Shown here: piece after piece, positions 10,169 to 18,360 of the stretch
How positions within the stretch are numbered: position 1 is the stretch's first letter
Layout: each line of letters begins with the position of its first letter
Source of the DNA: a methanotrophic endosymbiont of Bathymodiolus puteoserpentis (Logatchev)
GTDB lineage: Bacteria > Pseudomonadota > Gammaproteobacteria > Methylococcales > Methylomonadaceae
Assembly (NCBI RefSeq): GCF_900128525.1
Contig: NZ_FQTQ01000048.1
Location: 1-64,000 of the forward strand
Reading direction: 5' to 3'
Length of the DNA stretch: 64,000 nt
Translations under genes and position numbers: made by a program
Notes under the pieces: generated by a model
Seen by the model: only the letters and a program-made list of their open reading frames with translations
The model's database searches: none
Told to the model about the DNA's origin: nothing

Positions 10169-11251
10169 CTATCTCAATTTTAGGGTAGATAACCCAATTA
10201 AGACTAAAATAACGGTAATAATCCAAAATCTGACAATTATATGTGGCTCTGGCCAGCCTTTTAACTCAAAATGATGATGTATAGGTGCCATTCTAAAAAC
10301 TCGTTTTCCCGTCAACTTAAATGAAGCAACCTGCATAATGACGGAAACTGTTTCCATAACAAACACCCCGCCCATAATCATCAAAACAATTTCTTGACGC
10401 ACTAAAACAGCAACAACACCTAAAGCGGCACCTAAGGCTAAAGCGCCAACATCACCCATAAAAACCATTGCAGGATAAGCGTTAAACCATAAAAAGCCCA
10501 AACCTGCACCAACTAATGCCGCACAAAAAATAACCAGCTCACCCGCTTTAGGAATATAAGGAATAACTAAATATTCAGCGAACATGACATGCCCAGTTAA
10601 ATACGCAAAAATTGCTAATGCCCCAGCAACCATAACGGTTGGCATAATGGCCAAGCCATCTAAGCCATCCGTCAAATTCACGGCATTACTGGTACCAACA
10701 ATAACAAAATAAGTCAGAAGCACATAAGTCCAACCCATATCAATGACGACTTCTTTAAAAAAAGGCACGATAAATTGAGTTTCCGCGGGCACTAATGCAC
10801 TTTTATATAAAAATATGGCTGCAGTTAAAGCGATGATCGACTGCCACAAATATTTAGCTCGTGCTGACAAGCCATCACTGTTCCCTAATTTAACTTTTTT
10901 ATAATCATCAATAAAACCCACTATGCCATAAGCCATTGTGACCAATAACGCCACCCAAACATAACTATTCTCTAAGTTCCCCCAAAGTAAAGTACTAACA
11001 GCAATCCCCACTAAAATCAAAGTCCCTCCCATAGTAGGTGTACCTGCCTTCTGGTAATGACTTTCAGGCCCACTTTGACGAATGCTTTGACCAATATTCT
11101 CATTACTTAAGCGACGAATCATGCTCGGCCCCACTAAGAAAGAAATCATTAAGGCTGTTAGCGCGCTCAAAATACCGCGTAAAGTTAGGTATTGAAACAC
11201 CTTAAAACTAGGCTCAAACTGAGCTAAGTACTCAAATAAATACAGTAGCAT
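10169..11251 (-). CDS. mraY: Phospho-N-acetylmuramoyl-pentapeptide-transferase
   Basis: Ten-helix inner-membrane enzyme that transfers phospho-MurNAc-pentapeptide to undecaprenyl phosphate, making lipid I. Diagnostic motifs are GTPTMGG near residue 70, the aspartate pair in GFIDDYKKV near 115, [13 protein letters not shown] near 190, the Asp-containing [12 protein letters not shown] near 265 and the terminal [14 protein letters not shown]. The length of 360 is the same as in E. coli. It is two bases from murF. Confidence 0.98.
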   Translation of the reverse strand: MLLYLFEYLAQFEPSFKVFQYLTLRGILSALTALMISFLVGPSMIRRLSNENIGQSIRQSGPESHYQKAGTPTMGGTLILVGIAVSTLLWGNLENSYVWVALLVTMAYGIVGFIDDYKKVKLGNSDGLSARAKYLWQSIIALTAAIFLYKSALVPAETQFIVPFFKEVVIDMGWTYVLLTYFVIVGTSNAVNLTDGLDGLAIMPTVMVAGALAIFAYLTGHVMFAEYLVIPYIPKAGELVIFCAALVGAGLGFLWFNAYPAMVFMGDVGALALGAALGVVAVLVRQEIVLMIMGGVFVMETVSVIMQVASFKLTGKRVFRMAPIHHHFELKGWPEPHIIVRFWIITVILVLIGLSTLKLR

Positions 11252-11253
11252 GC

Positions 11254-12618
11254 TTATTTTTCCACCTTATTAACTAGTGCGTTAACCACATTTTCCATTC
11301 TTTGCACCCTTGACCCTTTCACTAATAGCACAACCTTAGGGTTAATTGCTTGCTGTACTGCCGTAATCAAATCTTCTTGCTGCGTAAAAAACTCGGCACC
11401 AACACCAAAAGCTTTTACTGTGCTTTTAGCCAGTGCCCCCGTCACAAATAAGCGCATTACACCTGCCTGTTTAATTTTCTGCCCCATTTCACTATGTAAT
11501 TGTTCAGCACCCGCACCCAGTTCACCAAATGCACCCAAAGCAAGCCATAACTCACCTTCACAGTTTTTCAGCACTGCCAAAGCAACCGTTAATGAATCAG
11601 GGTTAGCATTATAAGTATCATTAATCACTCTATATCCAAGTCCAGTTACACTTAACTGTAAGCGACCTTTTACCGCCTTAACTTGCTTTAACCCTTCTTG
11701 AATCTGTTTGACTTCAATACCTAGCGCCAAGCATGCGCTACTTGCAGCCAAAGCATTTTTAACATTATGCTCGCCCGCTAACGCCAAACGTATCGGCACT
11801 CGCTTACCTTCACTAAGCAAATCAAACTGCGTACAAAACTGCTCACCAGCAAAGCCCGTGACAATATTTTCTGCCGTCACATCAGCATTTGCATTCAAGC
11901 CAAACGAAAGCACTTTACGTTGCCCAGCAAGCGCAAGCCACTGTGTAAAAAAAGTATCATCCGCATTTAAAACCGCAATACCTTGATCAGTTAATGACTC
12001 AATTATTTCCGCTTTTGCCAGTGCTATTCCTTCAATGCTACCAAAACCCTCAATATGTGCTGCCCCAACATTAGTAATAACAACAACATCAGGTTGCGCA
12101 TAAGCACTCGTATAAGCAATTTCACCTGCATGATTTGCACCCATCTCTATCACGGCAAACTCATCTTCTGCTTGCAACCGTAATAAAGTTAAGGGTACGC
12201 CTATAGCATTATTAAAATTACCTTGGGTAAATAAAACCCGATAATTCACCGCTAAAACAGCGGCAACCATCTCTTTTACTGTGGTTTTACCATTACTTCC
12301 AGTAATGCCGCATACTTTTACTTGCACTTTAGCTCTAACCGCTCCAGCTAGCTGAGCTAAAGCTAATCGCGTATCCTTTACGATAATTTGTGGCTTATCG
12401 CTAGTCACTTGCTTGGCAACTAATAATGCTAATGCACCCTTCTTTTCTGCTTGAGCAATAAAGTCATGGCCATCAAACTGCTCACCTTTAATGGCAATAT
12501 ACAAATCACCCTCAGCCAAAATACGCGTATCAATACAAACACCTGAAACCGTTGCATCAGTGCCAACTAACTTCCCTTGTACAGCTTCCGCAATTTCTTG
12601 CAAAGTCATTAAAATCAT
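11254..12618 (-). CDS. murF: UDP-N-acetylmuramoyl-tripeptide--D-alanyl-D-alanine ligase
   Basis: Final cytoplasmic Mur ligase; it adds the D-Ala-D-Ala dipeptide made by Ddl. The ATP loop [19 protein letters not shown] is near residue 105, followed by [14 protein letters not shown] and [10 protein letters not shown]. Domain 3 carries [10 protein letters not shown] and a C-terminal [12 protein letters not shown]. The first ATG forms an ATGA overlap with the murE stop and is preferred; an ATG three codons later ([10 protein letters not shown]) is the alternative. Confidence 0.98.
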   Translation of the reverse strand: MILMTLQEIAEAVQGKLVGTDATVSGVCIDTRILAEGDLYIAIKGEQFDGHDFIAQAEKKGALALLVAKQVTSDKPQIIVKDTRLALAQLAGAVRAKVQVKVCGITGSNGKTTVKEMVAAVLAVNYRVLFTQGNFNNAIGVPLTLLRLQAEDEFAVIEMGANHAGEIAYTSAYAQPDVVVITNVGAAHIEGFGSIEGIALAKAEIIESLTDQGIAVLNADDTFFTQWLALAGQRKVLSFGLNANADVTAENIVTGFAGEQFCTQFDLLSEGKRVPIRLALAGEHNVKNALAASSACLALGIEVKQIQEGLKQVKAVKGRLQLSVTGLGYRVINDTYNANPDSLTVALAVLKNCEGELWLALGAFGELGAGAEQLHSEMGQKIKQAGVMRLFVTGALAKSTVKAFGVGAEFFTQQEDLITAVQQAINPKVVLLVKGSRVQRMENVVNALVNKVEK

Positions 12619-14075
12619 AAAGCCAATAATTCCTGAGTAATTTCACGGTCACTAAATGGCAGTTGCACACCTTTTATCTCTTGGTAATTTTCATGGCCTT
12701 TGCCAGCGATTAAAACTATATCCCTATCTGAACTCATTAAAATACTGTGCTGTATAGCGCTTTTTCTATCATTAATTACACAAACTTTTTCCATTGAAAT
12801 ATCTGCAATAATCTCATCAATAATTGTTTGTCCCTCTTCAAATCGCGGGTTATCATCAGTAATAATTACTCGATCAGCAAGGGTTTCAGCAATACGCCCC
12901 ATTTGTGCACGCTTACCCTTATCTCGATCACCACCACAACCAAAAACCACGGTCAGCTGAGCGACACAATGCCGTCTTAAAGTCATTAATACTTTTTCTA
13001 ATGCATCTGGTGTATGTGCATAATCAACAACTACCATAGGCTTACCAGTATCCGCAGTAAAACATTCCATACGCCCAATAATTGGTTTAATGGTCTGCAT
13101 AGACTGCAAACACTCGCCTAATGGTTTACCCATTGCCAACAAAACAGCCAGTACTGACAAGCAATTTTGCAAATTAAAATCGCCTAATAAAGCAATCTTA
13201 AGTTTATGCTGCTCAGCCTGCCAAAATACATCACATTCAATACCTAGTAACGAATATTGAATATTTCTTACTTGAATGCTCGTATCTTTGTTATGCACTT
13301 TATCTTGCATGCTGTAAGTAAATACCGGCACTTGCTCTGAAATAGCCGCTAAAACACGCTCCGCATAAGTATCATCCAAATTGACCACGGCATACTGCAA
13401 ATCAGGCCATTGAACCAAACGTAATTTAGCTTGGAAATAAGCTTCCAAACTGCCGTGATAATCTAAATGATCACGGCTCAAGTTATTAAACACTGCGCCG
13501 CTAAAGTAAATAGCATTAACGCGGCCCTGCTCTAAGCCATGTGATGAGACCTCCATCGCAACATGCTTTATATTTTGCTCGACAAACTCAGCGTATATTT
13601 TTTGCAACATTAACGCATCGGGCGTAGTGTTACAGGTTCTTTGTAAATTTGGATAAATACCCCAGCCGAGTGTGCCAATAACACCGCAGTTATCAAGTAC
13701 TTGTGCTAAAAACTGACTACAGGAGGTTTTACCATTCGTCCCTGTAATACCTACAACATGCAACTGCCTAGTAGGCCAGCCATAATATCTAGCCGCCAAA
13801 TCACCCAATTTATCGGCTAACTGCTCAACAGCAACTAAACTTAAACCAATGACAGGCTTAGCCAATAATTCCCCGTCATTTGCCGGATCATAAATAATAG
13901 CAACCGCGCCCTGCTGCTGAACTTGATGCGCAAATTGCATCCCGTGCAGCTGAGTCCCAGCTAAAGCAAAAAAAACACCGCCTACGCTGACCTCACGGCT
14001 ATCCAAAGCAAGATGCGTGACCTCTACGTCCTGCTGCACATCCGCAACGCCTGCTAATAACTCTGCTAACTGCAT
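12615..14075 (-). CDS. murE: UDP-N-acetylmuramoyl-L-alanyl-D-glutamate--2,6-diaminopimelate ligase
   Basis: Mur ligase adding the third stem residue. The N-terminal uridine domain includes LDSREVSVGGVFFAL. The ATP loop is GITGTNGKTSCSQFL, and NNLSRDHLDYHGS follows. The segment DDNPRFEEGQ contains the DNPR signature that marks meso-diaminopimelate specificity rather than lysine. The length of 486 is normal. Four bases separate it from ftsI. Confidence 0.98.
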   Translation of the reverse strand: MQLAELLAGVADVQQDVEVTHLALDSREVSVGGVFFALAGTQLHGMQFAHQVQQQGAVAIIYDPANDGELLAKPVIGLSLVAVEQLADKLGDLAARYYGWPTRQLHVVGITGTNGKTSCSQFLAQVLDNCGVIGTLGWGIYPNLQRTCNTTPDALMLQKIYAEFVEQNIKHVAMEVSSHGLEQGRVNAIYFSGAVFNNLSRDHLDYHGSLEAYFQAKLRLVQWPDLQYAVVNLDDTYAERVLAAISEQVPVFTYSMQDKVHNKDTSIQVRNIQYSLLGIECDVFWQAEQHKLKIALLGDFNLQNCLSVLAVLLAMGKPLGECLQSMQTIKPIIGRMECFTADTGKPMVVVDYAHTPDALEKVLMTLRRHCVAQLTVVFGCGGDRDKGKRAQMGRIAETLADRVIITDDNPRFEEGQTIIDEIIADISMEKVCVINDRKSAIQHSILMSSDRDIVLIAGKGHENYQEIKGVQLPFSDREITQELLAL

Positions 14076-14079
14076 ACCA

Positions 14080-15837
14080 CTACTTGCTTAATAATACCGA
14101 CATGGTTTGCTCTTCATCAGGAGCAATACCTAAAACTCTTAGCGCGCCACCCATTACTTTGGCAAAAATAGGTGCTGCTACTAAGCCACCATAATAAGCA
14201 CCTTGAGGTGAATCAACCATGACAGCAATGACCAATTTAGGGTCACTCGCTGGCGCCATACCAACAAACACCGACAAATAATCATTACCATACCCCCCCT
14301 GACGACTCACTTTCTTTACCGTTCCCGTTTTACCGGCTACACGGTATCCATCTACTTTTGCCTTAGTAGCTGTACCGCCTTTCTGGACAACTTGCTCAAT
14401 CATTGTTCTGACTTTTATTGCCGTTTCAGGTGATAAAACCTGCGTAGCGTATTCATCCTTTTCACGCTTAAGCAAACTCACAGAATGCAACACCCCATCA
14501 TCTGCTAACGCAGTATACGCTCGCGCTAACTGCAGGGTAGACATAGAAACTCTGTAACCAAATGACAAAGTAGCCTGCTCAAAATCACTCCACCCAGAAT
14601 ACTCTGGTAAGGCACCACTCGCTTCGCCAGGAAAATTAACTCTAGGCGAGACACCAAAGCCAAGGTCATGATAGAAGCGCCAGAAATAACTAGGTGGCAT
14701 AGATAAAGCAATTTTACTAGCCGCAACATTACTTGATTTTTTTAACACCGCAGTCAAATCCATAGTGCCATGTTTATGGCCGTCTCTAACCCACCTCCCC
14801 TTAATTTTAAAATCTCGCGTATCAAATAATTGATTCGGTTTAATAAACCCGCCCTCTAATGCTGCTGCCACCACCAAAGGTTTCATCGTTGAACCCGGCT
14901 CAAAAACATCAGTTATTGCTCTATTTCTATAACGCGACACCTTTAAATTTTTACGCATATTAGGATTAAAAGACGGCTGATTAACAACCGCTAAAACATT
15001 CCCCGTTTCAGCCTCTAGCATCACCAAAGAAGCTGACTTTGCCCTATGCCTTACGACACCAGCCTTTAATTCTTTATAGGCTAAATATTGCAAGCGTTCA
15101 TCAATACTTAACTGTAAATCTTGTCCATTAACAGGCTCTTTAATACCTTCCAAATTTTGCCCTTCAATAATACGCCGCTTACCATCACGTATAACTCGCT
15201 TACTGCCAGCAACACCTTTTAAACTAGAGTTATACATTAACTCTAAACCCTCTTGGCCTTTATCATCTATATTAGTGAAGCCTACCAGATGAGCTGCGAC
15301 CTCTCCAGCAGGATAAAAGCGTTTAAACTCTCGAATAAAACCTACCCCTGGTAAACCCAAAGTCTTAATCTCTGCCGCTACGCTAGGCTCAATATGCCTT
15401 TTTAAATAGACAAATTGCTTATTTGTTGACGCATCAAAAGCCTTCAATAATTTACGTAATGACATCCCCAAGAGTTTCGCCGCTTGCTTAAACCGGATAT
15501 CAGTTAAATTACTACAAATCGATTTGGGGTCTTCGCTTTCAGCCTCAGCCTCACGGCAATATTGAGGGTTCACCCAAATTGAAGCCACTGGGGCGCTAAC
15601 AGCAAGACTTTTACCATTACGATCCTGAATTTGCCCTCTATAAGCCGCAATTTTGACCGTACTAACCTGTCGACTTCGCCCTTCCTTCTGCAGAAACTGC
15701 GTCTCCATCACTTGTAATTGTATTGCTTTCAGAATAAGCACACACACACCAAGAAACATAAAAACAAGTACCAGTTTTCTTCTGCCAGAAAATTCGACTA
15801 TTTTACTAATATTCTTTTTCTTTTTAAGAGCTAACAT
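14080..15837 (-). CDS. ftsI: Peptidoglycan D,D-transpeptidase FtsI (PBP3)
   Basis: Class B penicillin-binding protein that cross-links septal peptidoglycan with FtsW. A basic cytoplasmic tail precedes a single membrane anchor (KLVLVFMFLGVCVLILKAI) and the pedestal domain (YRGQIQDRNGKSLAVSAP). The transpeptidase motifs are the nucleophile box GSTMKP, KKSSNVAAS (SxN) and AGKTGTVKK (KTG). The length of 585 fits. It sits two bases from ftsL. Confidence 0.98.
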   Translation of the reverse strand: MLALKKKKNISKIVEFSGRRKLVLVFMFLGVCVLILKAIQLQVMETQFLQKEGRSRQVSTVKIAAYRGQIQDRNGKSLAVSAPVASIWVNPQYCREAEAESEDPKSICSNLTDIRFKQAAKLLGMSLRKLLKAFDASTNKQFVYLKRHIEPSVAAEIKTLGLPGVGFIREFKRFYPAGEVAAHLVGFTNIDDKGQEGLELMYNSSLKGVAGSKRVIRDGKRRIIEGQNLEGIKEPVNGQDLQLSIDERLQYLAYKELKAGVVRHRAKSASLVMLEAETGNVLAVVNQPSFNPNMRKNLKVSRYRNRAITDVFEPGSTMKPLVVAAALEGGFIKPNQLFDTRDFKIKGRWVRDGHKHGTMDLTAVLKKSSNVAASKIALSMPPSYFWRFYHDLGFGVSPRVNFPGEASGALPEYSGWSDFEQATLSFGYRVSMSTLQLARAYTALADDGVLHSVSLLKREKDEYATQVLSPETAIKVRTMIEQVVQKGGTATKAKVDGYRVAGKTGTVKKVSRQGGYGNDYLSVFVGMAPASDPKLVIAVMVDSPQGAYYGGLVAAPIFAKVMGGALRVLGIAPDEEQTMSVLLSK

Positions 15838-15839
15838 AA

Positions 15840-16103
15840 CTAAAGCTTTATATAAACGATAGATTTTCGCTCTAGCTCCACTAAACCCATTGTTTTTCTA
15901 GCAATTTTCTCAACTCGATTATGCTCTGCCAACATCCGTTCTTCGAGTGTTAATCGTCCCCATAATACCTCTAATCGATCCAGCTCTTGCTCAGCTTTTT
16001 GTATTTCAATAAAAACGAGCCGAGAATTATACTTAGCATAAATAACTGCCAAGCCTGAGCTGAGCAGTATTATTAACAAGATTACAACACACAGGCGCTC
16101 CAT
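15840..16103 (-). CDS. ftsL: Cell division protein FtsL
   Basis: Small bitopic divisome protein of the FtsQLB complex. Residues 5-22 (CVVILLIILLSSGLAVIY) form the membrane anchor. The periplasmic part, about 60 residues, is charged and heptad-like (EIQKAEQELDRLEVLWGRL), as expected for the FtsL-FtsB coiled coil. Assignment rests on this architecture plus its position between rsmH and ftsI, because FtsL sequences diverge strongly. Confidence 0.93.
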   Translation of the reverse strand: MERLCVVILLIILLSSGLAVIYAKYNSRLVFIEIQKAEQELDRLEVLWGRLTLEERMLAEHNRVEKIARKTMGLVELERKSIVYIKL

Positions 16104-16111
16104 AATCAGTA

Positions 16112-17035
16112 TTATTTACGCTCTGCAACACGCATAATAGCACTGCGCGCCCTAGTATTCCGCGCCAACTCTTCTGCCTCTGCCTTAATAGCTTTGCCAC
16201 ATTTTATTAGCCTTATCGCTGCCAACTCATCAGCCTGCATAGGTAGCTTAACTGGGTTATATTTCCCGCGCGACTCGTCGCGAATAAAACGCTTAACAAT
16301 CCTGTCTTCTAACGAATGAAAAGATATTACAACGAGCCTTCCACCACTCGCTAAAACATTGACGGCCTGTCCTAATACAGCACTTATTTCGTCAAGCTCA
16401 TGATTTACCGCTATTCTTACCGCTTGAAAGCTACGTGTAGCTGGATGCTTATGCTTTTCTCTAAACGGGATTACTGCAACCAACAAGTCAACAAACTGCT
16501 TAGTTGTTACCAGTGGTGCCTCTAGCCTCTGAGCTACGATAGCAGCAGCAATTCGCCTAGCAAAACGCTCTTCACCATAGTCATAAAGCACACGCACCAA
16601 ATCTTGCTCCGAAACACTCGCCAACCATTCAGCCGCCGACAACCCAGAACTACAGTCCATGCGCATATCTAAAGGACCATCCTGCATAAAGCTAAAGCCA
16701 CGTTCAGCATTATCTAACTGCGGTGAAGAAACTCCAAAATCCATAAGAATTCCGTCAACCTTACCCATCCACCCACGTTTCTCTACAACATTTTGTAACC
16801 GTGAAAAACAACAGTGCTCTAACTCAAAACGCGGATCTTTAAATAACTCCTGCGCAGTATCAGAATTGATTGCATCCAAGTCTCTATCTAATGCCAGCAA
16901 CTTCCCCTCGGGACCTAATTGCTGTAGTAGGCCTTTACTATGCCCACCTCGGCCAAAAGTACAATCGATATAAATCCCACTAGGTTTAATTGTTAGTTCA
17001 CGCAAAGCTTCACTATATAACACCGGTAAATGCAT
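16112..17035 (-). CDS. rsmH: 16S rRNA (cytosine(1402)-N4)-methyltransferase
   Basis: SAM-dependent methyltransferase modifying the ribosomal P-site base C1402 (formerly MraW). The N-terminus MHLPVLYSEAL is diagnostic. DCTFGRGGHS binds SAM, followed by DGILMDFGVSSPQLD, and the C-terminal half carries RSFQAVRIAVNHEL and VISFHSLEDRIVKRF. The length of 307 is typical. It is the second gene of the dcw cluster, eleven bases after mraZ. Confidence 0.98.
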   Translation of the reverse strand: MHLPVLYSEALRELTIKPSGIYIDCTFGRGGHSKGLLQQLGPEGKLLALDRDLDAINSDTAQELFKDPRFELEHCCFSRLQNVVEKRGWMGKVDGILMDFGVSSPQLDNAERGFSFMQDGPLDMRMDCSSGLSAAEWLASVSEQDLVRVLYDYGEERFARRIAAAIVAQRLEAPLVTTKQFVDLLVAVIPFREKHKHPATRSFQAVRIAVNHELDEISAVLGQAVNVLASGGRLVVISFHSLEDRIVKRFIRDESRGKYNPVKLPMQADELAAIRLIKCGKAIKAEAEELARNTRARSAIMRVAERK

Positions 17036-17046
17036 GATTTTCTCAA

Positions 17047-17514
17047 TTAAAAAGATAAATTACTTACTTCACTCAAATCATCATCTTGGTCGCCACTCAT
17101 CCACTCATCTTCTTTGGCATTCCAAGATACTTCATTCCATATTTCAAACTTATTCAACTGACCGACTAAAATCAGTTTTTTTTCCATTCTTGCAAATTTC
17201 CTTAACTTTTCTGGCAATAAAATCCGGCCTTGAGCATCCATTTCAGCCTCTGTTGCATACCCAATAACAAAACGGCGCAATTTTCCAGCCATTTTATCCA
17301 AAGTAGGTAATTTACTAATTGTTAGTTCTAATTTATCCCATTCAGGTAAAGGGTAAAGCCATAAGCATCCAGGCTCACCAACACAGCGTTCATTTACAGC
17401 AACAGTTACAACTAACTGCCGCTCACAGCAGTCTTGCAACTCATCTCGATACCGAGTGGGAATCGCACAACGACCCTTTGCATCTAAATTAATTGCTGTG
17501 ACACCTCGAAACAC
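17047..17514 (-). CDS. mraZ: Transcriptional regulator MraZ
   Basis: DNA-binding AbrB-fold protein that represses the dcw promoter in the bacteria studied. Two tandem MraZ domains are visible: NLDAKGRCAIPTRYRD near residue 8 and MDAQGRILLPEKLRKFA near 85, each with the D-x-(K/Q)-GR core, followed by LVGQLNKFEIWN. I choose a GTG start giving (V/M)FRGVTAINL, because family members begin MFRG and a purine-rich AGGGGGCAGG lies just upstream. An in-frame ATG 11 codons earlier lies between operator boxes. The gene is first in the dcw operon and probably autoregulated through the boxes in its leader. Confidence 0.96.
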   Translation of the reverse strand: MFRGVTAINLDAKGRCAIPTRYRDELQDCCERQLVVTVAVNERCVGEPGCLWLYPLPEWDKLELTISKLPTLDKMAGKLRRFVIGYATEAEMDAQGRILLPEKLRKFARMEKKLILVGQLNKFEIWNEVSWNAKEDEWMSGDQDDDLSEVSNLSF

Positions 17515-17530
17515 CCTGCCCCCTTGAAAT

Positions 17531-17576
17531 AACCACAGCTTTCCCAAAAAAACTACTTTTCACCACTTTTCACCAC
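17531..17576 (-). promoter_or_regulatory. MraZ operator boxes, 10-bp phased
   Basis: On the minus strand the hexamer GTGGTG occurs twice (17571-17576 and 17561-17566). Related hexamers follow at exactly 10-bp steps: GTAGTT (17551-17556), TGGGAA (17541-17546) and GTGGTT (17531-17536). MraZ proteins are known to bind short TGG-containing direct repeats spaced one helical turn apart upstream of mraZ. The array begins just downstream of the predicted transcription start, so bound MraZ would block initiation or early elongation. The strong pair is clear; the three weaker boxes are inference. Confidence 0.75.
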
Positions 17577-17584
17577 TGAGGATA

Positions 17585-17613
17585 ACTATAGTTTTCTAGC
17601 ATTCGTTAGTCAA
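17585..17613 (-). promoter_or_regulatory. Sigma-70 promoter of the dcw cluster
   Basis: Minus-strand TTGACT (17608-17613) and TATAGT (17585-17590) are separated by exactly 17 bases, close to the consensus sigma-70 promoter. Transcription would start near 17578, leaving a leader of about 65 bases that contains the MraZ boxes and the ribosome site of mraZ. Confidence 0.8.
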
Positions 17614-17835
17614 GGCTGTTTAAAAATAAAGCTTACCTTCCTCAATATTTCTTAAATATCACTGTGTTACGACTCATACCTATATTTTTTTATAAAAAAA
17701 ATAACAATAACTATCAAGTGCTTAAAAAAAACTATTAATGTAATTTATAATATATAAAATATAATACTTTCCTTATACTCCATTACATAAAAACATCCAC
17801 CCCTGCCTGCATTACCGACAAAAATTACAGACAAT
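17614..17835. other. AT-rich intergenic spacer
   Basis: Very AT-rich DNA between the dcw promoter and the terminator of the upstream small-peptide gene, with long A and T runs around 17690-17770. I see no open frame, RNA gene or clear repeat. The A/T tracts might form an UP element or a bent region upstream of the dcw promoter, but that is only a guess. Confidence 0.5.
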
Positions 17836-17880
17836 AAAAAAGCCCATAAAATGCGTCACACAAACACACTTTATGAGCTT
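17836..17880 (-). terminator. Intrinsic terminator of the HvfA-like gene
   Basis: Arms at 17840-17850 and 17870-17880 pair with one mismatch (AAGCNCATAAA type). On the minus strand the second arm runs straight into TTTTTTATT. It lies about 75 bases beyond the stop of the small Cys-rich protein gene, so it probably ends that transcript and insulates the dcw promoter. Confidence 0.7.
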
Positions 17881-17956
17881 CAAATTACATCGCCAGATAT
17901 TATCCTAGCAATACTCAGGTAATTCGCAATATAAATGTTGCGAACAGCTTTACACC

Positions 17957-18325
17957 TTATTGCATACTACTTCCACATTTTCCTTCGCCGCATTTTCCTT
18001 CCATCGCTTTTGCATCAGATTTTTTCTGCCCTGGCATTGGCTTATTACCTGCACATTTACCTTCCGCTGTTTTCTCCAAAGCACCTGGAGGCGTCATACT
18101 GGCTCCACATTTTCCTTCTCCACAAGCACCTGCTTTCATTTTCATATTGCCTTGCTTAGACTTACCAGCTTCTGCAACCTGCATATAACCATCTGCTAAT
18201 TCAGTCAACGTAAATGGATTACTTTCAGCACCAACAAACTCCTCTGCTTGCACCGCTGTTACAGCCAAACCTGAAAATAATGTCGTGCCTACTGCAATTG
18301 CTAAAGGTGATTTTTTTATACTCAT
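17957..18325 (-). CDS. HvfA-like secreted EGKCG-repeat peptide, putative RiPP metallophore precursor
   Basis: A 122-residue protein with a clear Sec signal (MSIKKSPLAIAVGTTLFSGLAVTAVQA region, cleavage likely after QAEE or AQA). The conserved-looking leader NPFTLTELADGYMQVAE follows, then a low-complexity Gly/Lys/Cys tail. The tail contains the pentapeptide EGKCG three times, two of them joined as EGKCGEGKCG, plus variants EGKCA and GACGEGKCG. This matches the architecture of HvfA-family precursors, in which an MNIO enzyme (HvfB) and partner HvfC convert EGKCG cysteines to oxazolone-thioamides that bind copper. No MNIO, HvfC or DoxX-like gene is adjacent. The gene lies 35 bases after mgtE with a good GAGGA ribosome site and may be cotranscribed with it. 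Modification and metal binding are inferred from family similarity only. Confidence 0.8.
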   Translation of the reverse strand: MSIKKSPLAIAVGTTLFSGLAVTAVQAEEFVGAESNPFTLTELADGYMQVAEAGKSKQGNMKMKAGACGEGKCGASMTPPGALEKTAEGKCAGNKPMPGQKKSDAKAMEGKCGEGKCGSSMQ

Positions 18326-18360
18326 TTTTATTTCCTCAATATAGTTTTTTAAAGACAGGT

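Noticed and set aside
17960-18199. Phenylalanine/histidine-rich frames antisense to the HvfA-like gene
   Set aside because: They arise from the low-complexity EGKCG codons read on the other strand; the sense gene has a signal peptide, ribosome site and terminator.
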